Source of the DNA: DASYAN01 sp036501345
GTDB lineage: Bacteria > Chloroflexota > Ktedonobacteria > Ktedonobacterales > Ktedonobacteraceae
Direction of reading: 5' to 3'
DNA length: 10,894 nt
Assembly (NCBI GenBank): GCA_036501345.1
Contig: DASYAN010000484.1
Coordinates: 1 to 10,894 of the forward strand
Below the pieces are notes generated by a model, which did not search any database, was not told where the DNA came from, and was given only the letters and a program-made list of their open reading frames with translations. Within the stretch, counting starts at the first letter, position 1; the number at the start of each line of letters is the position of its first letter. Of this stretch, positions 1-5,999 are shown piece by piece. Position numbers and translations under genes: made by a program.

Positions 1-355
1 GATCCCGACCACCAGCTTCCTCTCAATCCCCTTCTGAGGCGGGTCTATTCTTGAGATCCTTGAGGGCCATCTGCCTACCTGTGTCTCAGCCCTAACCATA
101 CTTCCAATCGATGCGCATCGGCTGCTTGTCGATCGGTGAGACCTTCCACATACGTGACTACAGCCAGTCGCCATTGGTCATATGCAGGCTAGCCTTTGAC
201 TGGGGAGAGAACTGCAAAGTGCTCATTCTGATACAACTCTGCTAAAGCAGCACGCAATCGCATTGGCTTCGGTTCCTTTGAGACAAGCCGCTCGGACAAT
301 CCGCACTGTTTCTGCTGGAATAGTTCCTCCTGATCTCTTGTGGATCCATCGACAT
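1..355 (-). pseudogene. Decayed IS1182-type transposase, N-terminal part
   Basis: Reading the minus strand from an ATG at 355, preceded by an ideal AAGGAGG six bases upstream, pieces of one protein appear in different frames. They are MSMDPQEI, then IPAETVRIVRAACLKGTEAN, then MRLRAALAELYQNEHFAV, then YDQWRLAVVTYVEGLTDRQA, then RIDWKY. From memory this is the order of the IS1182-family transposase N-terminus: a start like 'MSLxPQxIPPVPEETxRVARAAFPKGN', then 'MRLRDELGxxYxDExFAxLF', 'PWRLALVTVxQFxEGLTDRQAADAVR' and 'RIDWKYALGLEL'. At least three frame changes and several stops are needed to join them, so it cannot make a transposase. The element runs off the left edge and the DDE catalytic domain is not in view. 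I did not identify its terminal inverted repeat with certainty. The family assignment is recognition, not a search; the broken state is read directly. Confidence 0.7.
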
Positions 356-460
356 GATTTTCCTCCTTCTTCTGGGGTAGCCTGACGGTCTCATTTTCTT
401 TGCATTGTCCCATTCCAGTTTTGGTGTCGTTGACCAACAAAGTCGTGAAAAAAAGAGATG

Positions 461-488
461 ACCGATATATCAATGCTGAAATATCGGT
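461..488. repeat. 8-bp perfect inverted repeat (possible weak terminator)
   Basis: ACCGATAT (461-468) and ATATCGGT (481-488) form a perfect 8-bp inverted repeat around a 12-nt loop. In minus-strand sense it lies about 35 nt beyond the stop of the 523-1032 gene, and a run of seven T follows (454-448) six nucleotides after the stem. That is terminator-like, but the stem is AT-rich and the T-run is distant. It could equally be an operator or part of the end of the neighbouring IS remnant. Confidence 0.4.
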
Positions 489-522
489 GTGTGTGTTCTA
501 GCGAGAAATGAGCAAGCAGCAT

Positions 523-1032
523 TCAATCTAGCCGCTTTCCGCACGTTGGGCACTCGAGATCTTTTTTGTTAAGTGTAAGAAGGTTGCGCCCTTCATGATC
601 CACACGTAACCAAATCATGAACCCGTCTGGAAAGAGAATAGTGTATCGAGCGGCGGCGGCTTCTGTATTTGATACCACTGGCTTCATGAGGGTCCCTAAC
701 GGTAAGAATAGCTCCTCTGCATCTAATCGGCCCTCATGCGCTTCTATGACTTTCTCGGCGACTCCTCTGTTTTCAATGCAAGGATCGAGAGTGATGCTAG
801 ATGGCATCGAGTCATCAGGAAAGGCCGGTCCTTCCAAGGCTGACACGACGACTCTTACAGCAGCACCATCCCCAATGAGCTTGCCTAATTCATCCTGGTA
901 GCTTCCGAGTCGATCATAGGCGGCTTCAATAATTTTGTGGCTTGAAACGGTTTTAAATCCGGTTGACAGCATTCGAAGCGAGTCGGCCTCAAGTTCAATC
1001 TGCTCTCGAAGTCTGGCTATCTCACTGGACAC
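523..1032 (-). CDS. Hypothetical protein with C-terminal CPTCG motif
   Basis: This is a 169-aa soluble protein of a family I do not recognise. The start is GTG at 1032, supported by AAGGAGG (1045-1039) six bases upstream, which is about as good a ribosome site as exists in this window. The first ~55 residues are charged and helical (SEIARLREQIELEADSLRML), consistent with a short coiled coil. The middle is mixed. The last ~40 residues contain an aromatic, strand-like segment (TILFPDGFMIWLRVDHEGRN) followed by LECPTCGKRLD at the very end. A single CPxCG knuckle is half of a zinc ribbon, so a metal site would need a second pair from a partner or a dimer. No signal peptide or membrane helix is visible. 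It is divergent from the XRE regulator, and the shared intergenic region carries several inverted repeats, so the two may be co-regulated (inference). Confidence 0.75.
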   Translation of the reverse strand: MSSEIARLREQIELEADSLRMLSTGFKTVSSHKIIEAAYDRLGSYQDELGKLIGDGAAVRVVVSALEGPAFPDDSMPSSITLDPCIENRGVAEKVIEAHEGRLDAEELFLPLGTLMKPVVSNTEAAAARYTILFPDGFMIWLRVDHEGRNLLTLNKKDLECPTCGKRLD

Positions 1033-1064
1033 AGGTTTCCTCCTTCTGTTGATTGATCACGGCA

Positions 1065-1136
1065 GACCACTCTTCTTTTTTGCCAGATCCACGTGGAGAC
1101 AGAGATAGGCAAGAGTGGTCGATACTCTCAAGAGTA
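1065..1136. promoter_or_regulatory. Operator-like inverted repeats in divergent intergenic region
   Basis: Between the divergent 169-aa gene and the XRE gene lie three nested symmetries. GACCACTCTT (1065-1074) is matched by its perfect reverse complement AAGAGTGGTC (1111-1120), with 36 bp between. TCCACGTGGA (1088-1097) is a perfect 10-bp palindrome inside that span. TACTCT-CA-AGAGTA (1123-1136) is a 6-bp inverted repeat just upstream of the XRE -35 box. CAAGAGT occurs twice, at 1110-1116 and 1129-1135. The arrangement suits a regulator that binds cooperatively or loops DNA. The neighbouring XRE protein is the obvious candidate, but that is inference. Confidence 0.55.
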
Positions 1137-1152
1137 ACCTGATTCTTTTCCT

Positions 1153-1181
1153 TTGTCAATTATCACTGCATTAAAAATACT
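1153..1181 (+). promoter_or_regulatory. Candidate promoter of the XRE gene
   Basis: TTGTCA (1153-1158, 5/6 to the consensus -35) is followed after 17 bp by AATACT (1176-1181, 4/6 to the -10). Transcription would start near 1188, just ahead of the GGAGGGG at 1194-1200. The -35 box lies 16 bp past the 6-bp inverted repeat at 1123-1136, so a protein bound there could influence polymerase. Confidence 0.45.
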
Positions 1182-1246
1182 CAAAGGATATTCGGAGGGG
1201 CTTAATGCGGCATGATTTAGGTACAATTGGGTGGAAGGGGGACATC

Positions 1247-1504
1247 ATGGCCAGGATACGATTAAGAGTCAAGGAAGTAGCCGCCGAAAAGAAAATGAGC
1301 ATCACTTTGTTGTCTCACAAAACCTATCTCGCAATGAGTACTATTCGAGCTATTTATCAGGACCCCTTTCAATCCATCACGCTTGATACTCTTCAGAAAC
1401 TAGCAAAAGCCTTGGAAGTATCTGTCTTCGACTTAATGGAAGAGGTACCTGAATTGCCTGATGAAACAGAACAAGGACCGGATGAAAAATCTGAAAAGCT
1501 CTAG
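1247..1504 (+). CDS. Small XRE/Cro-family helix-turn-helix regulator
   Basis: This is an 85-aa DNA-binding regulator if started at ATG 1247, or 99 aa if started at ATG 1205. I prefer 1247. GGAAGGGGG sits just upstream, and the protein then begins MARIRLRVKEVAAEKK, the usual N-terminus of this small family. The 1205 start also has GGAGGGG four bases upstream and cannot be excluded. Residues ~5-65 make a typical five-helix Cro/C1 fold: RVKEVAAEKKMSITLLSHKT (helices 1-2), LAMSTIRAIYQD (recognition region), ITLDTLQKLAKALEVSVFDL (helices 4-5). The last ~20 residues are acidic and probably disordered. There is no extra sensor domain, so it is likely a simple repressor or antitoxin-like regulator. 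The palindromes upstream make autoregulation plausible. It lies outside the putative integrative element. Confidence 0.88.
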   Translation: MARIRLRVKEVAAEKKMSITLLSHKTYLAMSTIRAIYQDPFQSITLDTLQKLAKALEVSVFDLMEEVPELPDETEQGPDEKSEKL

Positions 1505-1704
1505 TCCTGTGGTACTGCCACATGATCTGGCAGACACGCATAGCGAGGTTCATTTTGATCGGTATCCAAGGGAACCATTTGAACGATCCGAAAATCGTAC
1601 GGACTATCGAAGGCTTTAGCAAAACAGTGGGTAGTGGTCAACAAAGGAATGATGAAATAGTAGTGAAGCCCTCTAGGAACAGCTCTGACTCTCAGGGTTA
1701 TCAA
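1501..1704 (-). CDS. Possible small hypothetical ORF or gene fragment
   Basis: This minus-strand frame is open for 67 codons from TTG 1704 and overlaps the last bases of the XRE gene. Its composition reads like protein (HYYFIIPLL, FDSPYDFRIVQMVPLD, EPRYACLPDHV), more so than the plus-strand frame over it, but it has no good start or ribosome site. It follows the 1725-2525 gene after 20 bp in another frame. It could be a short gene, a frameshifted tail of that gene, or chance. I recognise no family. Confidence 0.25.
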   Translation of the reverse strand: MITLRVRAVPRGLHYYFIIPLLTTTHCFAKAFDSPYDFRIVQMVPLDTDQNEPRYACLPDHVAVPQD

Positions 1705-1724
1705 TTCTCAAGGTACTCACTACC

Positions 1725-2525
1725 TTATGTCGATGTATCACAAAGAACATATCTTCTTAATGGTTGTCGATTTTTGTCATAGCACTCTCTTTCCACCATT
1801 AACTGTCGTTTCAGCAAAGGGTATTGATGACGAATTTGAGAGAATGCTTCCTGGCTTGCCACCACTAACCAACCTTCGCCAGTTTCATCATGATCATGCG
1901 AACCATGCCACCCCATAGGGCCATCTTTCCACCATATGCTTTCGACCATCATAGCATTATTGGCATCCACCCAGCGAAATAATCCTTCGTTTTCTAAATG
2001 ATGCCATCCTAATTGCTGTCCAATAACTGGATTTAGAGCTAGCCAGTTGTCCCCAGGCGAATCATAATGATGTCCCTTCTGGAAAATGAAAGAAATCGGC
2101 TCTTTCTCGTATTGTAGATGCTCATATTCACTAACAAGGCATCTGGAGGAAGTAAGAAAAAGCTGATCCCAGCTTTCAAGAACAGATGGCCTGGGAGTAG
2201 TAGTCGTACAAATCATACTTTGGCGGATTTCTTCAAATATTGTGCTTTCAAGAACCTGTAAATGTGTCTTTTCAGCTAAAACGATACGTTTATCTGTCAT
2301 TTGTGTGCTGACAAAATGGAGGACCTCATCAACTTGATCTAACCAATTGTGTCTATCTATTTTGTACCAGTCCCGCTCAGGTATAGGTAAAATACAGGAG
2401 GGGCGCTTCTCTGGCTGAACAAGTAACATATCTGGATCATAGAAACGGAGAGATCGCTCAAGATATCTGAGGCTTTTTGTAGTAAATACTCCAGCATTCA
2501 TAAGTTCCGTGAATACGTGAAACAT
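1725..2525 (-). CDS. Hypothetical protein, unrecognised family
   Basis: The protein is about 267 aa from ATG 2525; a TTG at 2540 in the same frame would add five residues. I recognise no domain. It has no signal peptide or membrane helix. The C-terminal half is rich in Trp, His and Asp, e.g. WHHLENEGLFRWVDANNAMM and WHGSHDHDETGEGWLVV, and could bind metal, though no known motif is complete. Neither start has a ribosome site. The frame stays open upstream to a stop near 2613 and reads in a protein-like way (IGIKFPFVRPRTNLARRA), so the true N-terminus may be missing. The open stretch reaches the 47-bp repeat at 2588-2634, so the gene may have been truncated by insertion of the neighbouring element (inference). 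It is convergent with the XRE gene and has the same orientation as the integrase. Confidence 0.65.
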   Translation of the reverse strand: MFHVFTELMNAGVFTTKSLRYLERSLRFYDPDMLLVQPEKRPSCILPIPERDWYKIDRHNWLDQVDEVLHFVSTQMTDKRIVLAEKTHLQVLESTIFEEIRQSMICTTTTPRPSVLESWDQLFLTSSRCLVSEYEHLQYEKEPISFIFQKGHHYDSPGDNWLALNPVIGQQLGWHHLENEGLFRWVDANNAMMVESIWWKDGPMGWHGSHDHDETGEGWLVVASQEAFSQIRHQYPLLKRQLMVERECYDKNRQPLRRYVLCDTST

Positions 2526-2587
2526 GGCTCGACGCGCCAAGTTGGTGCGCGGTCTGACAAAAGGAAACTTTATCCCGATGGCCTCTG

Positions 2588-2634
2588 ATGGTATATTTTC
2601 TCTTGCTTGACATCAACTATGACAGCAACGAAAG
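2588..2634 (+). repeat. Left copy of 47-bp imperfect direct repeat (candidate att site)
   Basis: Hand alignment with 9703-9749 gives 39 of 47 identical positions without gaps, including the uninterrupted CTTGCTTGACA (2602-2612). The repeat covers the integrase stop codon (2617-2619). Similarity continues past the stop, and the differences inside the coding part change amino acids (LSLLS versus LPLRL), so it appears conserved as DNA, not as protein. In minus sense it contains TTGCTGTCA-TAG-TTGATGTCA, two near-identical 9-mers 12 bp apart. An attachment site next to the 3' end of its integrase gene is the classic layout. Assignment as att is inference. Confidence 0.5.
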
Positions 2635-3765
2635 ATCTTGAGCCGTAAGAAGCGTGTTGAGATGGGTCATGGCACGTTCTTGTAAGGTTGGAAGAACATG
2701 TGAATAGATGTCGAGCGTCATAGAAATCTGACTATGGCCAAGAAGCTCTTGGACAATTTTGGGATGCGTTCCTAGCGCTAATAAGAGGGTGGCCGTAGAA
2801 TGTCGCAAATCGTGAAAACGAATGGCAGGTAAATTTGCTTGGTTGAGAAGTGGTCGAAACGAGCGCCGAAGCAGATTTCCACCATCAAGAGGGTTGCCTT
2901 CTTCATTACAGAAGACCCATTGATGGTTTCCCCTTTGTGTTCCTGGTTCTCGTTTTGCATGTTCTTGCTGCAAAAAAAACTGCTTCAATGCTTCAAGAGC
3001 GATTGTAGTGAGATGGATGCATCGCCTACTTGATGGGGTTTTGGGTTCAGAGAGCACAACTCCTTGTCTTGGAATGCGAATGAGTGTGTGTCTTACCTGA
3101 ATGTTCCCATGGGTCAGATCAATGTCATCCCATTTCAACGCAAGGAGTTCTCCTTGGCGCATTCCTGTCGTTAAGGCAAGGACATACAATGCTTCTAACG
3201 GATCACCTTTTACTGCGGTCAGAAAGAGTTTGGCTTGCTCAATGGTGAGAGAACGCATGCTATTGGCTTTGGGGACGTGAGGAAGTGTGACTGTTCGACA
3301 CACGTTCTGGAAAAGATACTGAAGTTGACATGCCTTATCTAAGGCGCGACGTAGCAAGAGGGCGATGTTCCTGATCGTTTGTGGAGCATAGTTCTCATGA
3401 CGCTTGAGATCATAGAGCTTCTGGATATGCCCAGAGGTCAGTTTGTGCACTCTGACATGACCAACTGTTGGCAGAAGATGTTTGGTGATCAGATCATGAT
3501 AGCTTTGATACGTTCGCTCACGAACACGAGGTTGGATACACGTGTGTAACCAATTGAGCAGAAACTCTTCCATGGTTTCATCACGGGTCTGCTTGAGTGT
3601 TCCCTGCAATTTGGAATAGTTTGCTTGTTGAAGTGCTACCACGGCTTTTGCTTGCGTCTGGTGATAGAGGTATTTCCGCTTGCCATTTTCCAAGGAAACA
3701 GCTGCTACCTACCGTCCGTCCTTGCGTTGATACAGGGATCCTTCTCCGTTTGCTCTCTTGCTCAT
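2617..3765 (-). pseudogene. int: Tyrosine recombinase/integrase with in-frame amber at codon 19
   Basis: This is a site-specific tyrosine recombinase that would integrate or excise an element. From ATG 3765 the frame reads MSKRANGEGSLYQRKDGR, then TAG (3711-3709), then VAAVSLENGKRKYLY. Relatives carry Trp at that point (GRW), so one TGG-to-TAG change explains the stop. Without it the protein is 382 aa, a normal family length. The parts are an N-terminal AP2-like arm-binding region (~1-60), a SAM-like core-binding domain (~62-155, TMEEFLLNWLHTCIQP) and a catalytic domain with every active-site residue present: R203 in TGMRQGE, H318 and R321 in HDLRHS, H344 in LLGHS, and nucleophile Y354 in TLDIYSHV. 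A restart at TTG 3693 would give 358 aa lacking most of the arm-binding part; it has no ribosome site. It may therefore be inactive, weakly readthrough-expressed or altered in specificity. A 47-bp repeat overlaps its 3' end. Confidence 0.85.
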
Positions 3766-3867
3766 GTTTGTTATTTTTCCTTTTTTCTGAAAATAGTATT
3801 TATGCAAGAAATACTCAAAATACCCGCTTAGCCTCTTGTAACTCAACATAATGGCCACATGTCTCTC

Positions 3868-3885
3868 AACAACACGCGAGTTGTT
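3868..3885. repeat. 18-bp near-perfect palindrome upstream of integrase
   Basis: AACAACACGCGAGTTGTT is symmetric around CGCG at 16 of 18 positions. It lies about 100 bp upstream of the integrase start and just downstream of the decayed SWIM-associated gene. No T-run follows on either strand, so it is not an intrinsic terminator. An operator for integrase expression is possible but unproven. Confidence 0.4.
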
Positions 3886-3902
3886 TCTTGCGATTTTCCG
3901 GC

Positions 3903-4579
3903 TTATGTGCTCAACGGCTTCATCTTTATTTTAGGTAGGCCGACCAGCCAAAAAGGGCTCTCAACCGCTGCCCAGGATGAAACTTGAAGACCCAACTTAC
4001 CTCCTCCATATCGCTTAGCACTCCAGTTCGAACCCTGGGTTTCTGAGAGGGCAACTCGAACCCACGGTGCAATGGTGCGCTTTTCCCCAGAGGTCGTGTG
4101 TTGCACCAGCTTAGGTGGAATGTCATCGATGAAGCCATAGCCACCCTCGTCAACATTGAACCAATAAATGGCAAAGATGGCCTCAAGAATCTGCCTTCGT
4201 CTTCTTGTTCGCCCGCCAGACAATTACCCAGGCCTTTGATGCAATCTTGGACGACTGTATCCAGGGCTCCATCTTCATCATGATAGGAGAGGTAATATCC
4301 CAGTGTTTCTCGTCCAACCACTTCATAGATAGCTGCCGCATTGGCATGATCTCCCTGTTGAGCAAATTGATCAGCAATACGCATAATGTCATCTGGAGAT
4401 CCCATAGACCGCATCCCACTGATGGCCTGCATGATCAAAAGCAGCATCCACTTGACGACGATAGACCTCGGTGTCGATAGATGTGCTGCGTTTCGACTGC
4501 GGGAGCGGTGGCATGGTGAGTTCCCATCACCGATGAAATGGCGAATGTCTTGCTCTGCTATGGTTGGAATAGGACTCAT
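3903..4579 (-). pseudogene. Frameshifted SWIM-associated/TPR-like paralogue
   Basis: This is a broken second copy of the gene upstream (4576-5250). It begins at ATG 4579, overlapping the upstream stop as ATGA, with MSPIPTIAEQDIRHFIGDG, which resembles the N-terminus of SWIM zinc-finger proteins. The SWIM domain itself appears deleted. Homology resumes in another frame with STSIDTEVYRRQVDAAF (matching VDPQIYRDQIAATL of the neighbour) and runs into a TGA at 4391-4389. It returns to the first frame with DDIMRIADQFAQQGDHANAA and AAIYEVVGRETLGYY through LGNCLAGEQED. Near 4205 it shifts again, as by one lost base, to RRQILEAIFAIYWF, FIDDIPPKLVQHTT and APWVRVALSE. Three frame changes make a functional product unlikely. 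The last ~30 codons have no counterpart in the neighbour. Confidence 0.7.
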
Positions 4580-5250
4580 CTTTTGTTACCTCGCTCTAAA
4601 GCTGCGAGGAATGCGTTATAGTGCTCGAAACTATATCCAGCACCCTTGGGCTGAGAAAAAGCTTCACGTACCCAACTTGCAATGATGTGGCGTTCTTCTG
4701 GAGTGGTGTTGCCAATTAGTAAACCGGGAATATCCTCGTCAAGATCCATACCCGAGTCGGTATAGAAGCGATAGATCGCGAAGAGCGATTGGAGGACTCG
4801 CAGCCGGAGATCCTGGTTCTCTTCTTCGCCTGCAAAGCAGCTATCGAGTCCATCAATGCAGCCATACAGGATAAGACTGAATGTGATGTACTCGTCGAAG
4901 TAGTCGTTGTAGTGCTTGAGGACTTCTGCCACCAATACCTCATAGACCGTGACGGCAGCAGTATAGTCCTTGTGTTCAGCAAATGCATCGGCGGTTGCCT
5001 TGATGGCAGAAAGCCTCCTCTTGATCTCGTCACGGTATTTCCGATTCCGTGGGTTGTCGGCAAGGGACAAAGTCGCGGCTATCTGATCTCGGTAGATCTG
5101 TGGGTCAACGGGCTTCGTCCGTTGAGATGGTGTTGGCACAGGCGTCTGCAAGAGCCACTCCAGTTCGGGCTGTTGCTGGAGCATCTGTTTGATGATGGCA
5201 ATCAACTCGGTTTTCTCGCGTTGGACCAAGTCTTTGTCGATATTTTTCAT
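4576..5250 (-). CDS. SWIM-zinc-finger-associated, TPR-like helical protein
   Basis: This is a 224-aa soluble, largely helical protein. Its start is ATG 5250, with GAGGAAG a few bases upstream. Residues ~20-36 (IKQMLQQQPELEWLLQTPVP) and ~48-60 (VDPQIYRDQIAATL) match, from memory, the region that follows the SWIM zinc finger in a family common in Ktedonobacteria and actinobacteria. Later parts are TPR-like: AFAEHKDYTAAVTVYEVLVA, then YGCIDGLDSCFAGEEENQDL, then LQSLFAIYRFYTDSGM and the terminal EERHIIASWVREAF. The SWIM domain (CxCxnCxH) is absent, so this is a stand-alone C-terminal module, probably for protein contacts. The biochemical role is unknown. It starts 42 nt after the nuclease stop and overlaps its decayed paralogue by 4 bp, so it is probably the fourth cistron of one transcript. 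Whether it contributes to the methyltransferase/nuclease module is inference. Confidence 0.7.
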   Translation of the reverse strand: MKNIDKDLVQREKTELIAIIKQMLQQQPELEWLLQTPVPTPSQRTKPVDPQIYRDQIAATLSLADNPRNRKYRDEIKRRLSAIKATADAFAEHKDYTAAVTVYEVLVAEVLKHYNDYFDEYITFSLILYGCIDGLDSCFAGEEENQDLRLRVLQSLFAIYRFYTDSGMDLDEDIPGLLIGNTTPEERHIIASWVREAFSQPKGAGYSFEHYNAFLAALERGNKR

Positions 5251-5292
5251 ACATGCTTCCTCTGAGAGATAGGAGCTTTCCTGGCTGGCAGC

Positions 5293-5994
5293 TCAAGAAA
5301 GTGGTGACGATTGTGCTAGCGGAGAGCAATCCAGAAGAAGATGGTAGATTCTGATAGAGCCGTTCTTCTCCCCTTTTCGCTCGTGCTCACTCACCCACTC
5401 GAGAGGAAAGCCAGCAATCACCATTTCGTCACACTGAGGTGCTTTCAGATATAAAATCCCTTCCTTTTTCGTAATCGACTTCTGAAGCTGCTCTTTCCAA
5501 TGAGAGAGGGTATGACTCTGCACATATCCAATCATGGCTGCTTCATCATATTCTGCCGCATAAAGACCTTCCGTGAAGCATCCCATCCCTTCTGAACCCG
5601 TATATTTGCCTGCTCCATAGCCTTTTTCTCGTAATCGCTTGGCTTCAAAGATGTATTCAGGACGTTCTTGGTGAGCACACCACCTGATGAGAATGTCGGT
5701 TCGTGGTCTGGATTTGCCATGGCTCTTCTGCTTTGGAACCGGAGCTTCTTCATGAATATCGAAATATTTGCACCAGGGAGGACTCTCTGGACTCCGCATC
5801 CAATCCTTGATAGTACTCACGATGAACTCGGTAATCTCCTGCTCTTCATGGTCATGAGACTCTATGTTAGAACGCCCTTTGGTATATCCCACTTCGATCA
5901 GAAGATGCGCTTTTTCTCTAAAAGCAACCTTCCACTTTTGGAAGTCATGGGAACGAGGCTTCATGCTTTTCACGTATCGTTTCGTCCTTTTCAC
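5293..5994 (-). CDS. Predicted PD-(D/E)XK restriction-like endonuclease
   Basis: This is a 233-aa protein likely to cut DNA as partner of the methyltransferase encoded just upstream. Visible signature: PRTD (98-101) and, 16 residues on, FEAKRL (116-121). Together these give D100, E117 and K119 in the spacing of a PD-(D/E)XK metal-dependent nuclease core (RTDILIRW strand, turn, EYIFEAKR strand). An upstream acidic helix (EEQEITEFIVSTIKDW, 51-66) could supply the first-helix glutamate. A conserved-looking GSEGMGCFTEGLYA (133-146) and AAMIGYV (152-158) follow. There is no separate specificity or ATPase domain. The start is GTG 5994, only five nucleotides after the methyltransferase stop, with AGGATAG overlapping the junction; GTG 5973 or ATG 5964 are alternatives. 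The tight spacing suggests translational coupling. I cannot name a subfamily; a non-catalytic DNA-binding role is the main alternative. Confidence 0.7.
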   Translation of the reverse strand: MKRTKRYVKSMKPRSHDFQKWKVAFREKAHLLIEVGYTKGRSNIESHDHEEQEITEFIVSTIKDWMRSPESPPWCKYFDIHEEAPVPKQKSHGKSRPRTDILIRWCAHQERPEYIFEAKRLREKGYGAGKYTGSEGMGCFTEGLYAAEYDEAAMIGYVQSHTLSHWKEQLQKSITKKEGILYLKAPQCDEMVIAGFPLEWVSEHERKGEKNGSIRIYHLLLDCSPLAQSSPLS

Positions 5995-5999
5995 CTATC

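Noticed and set aside
617..901. 94-codon plus-strand frame
   Set aside because: It is antisense to the 169-aa gene, which has the better start and ribosome site.
1508..1522. TGTGG-TACTG-CCACA hairpin after the XRE stop as terminator
   Set aside because: The stem is only 5 bp and no T-run follows on either strand.
1522..1782. 86-codon plus-strand frame after the XRE gene
   Set aside because: It has no ribosome site, runs into the 3' end of the convergent gene, and has no family resemblance.
3868..3885. Palindrome as intrinsic terminator of the minus-strand operon
   Set aside because: No T-run follows, so it is kept only as an operator-like symmetry.
4789..5265. 158-codon open frame on the plus strand
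   Set aside because: It lies entirely antisense to the 224-aa SWIM-associated gene, which shows family motifs and a paralogue. The plus-strand translation shows no recognisable motif.
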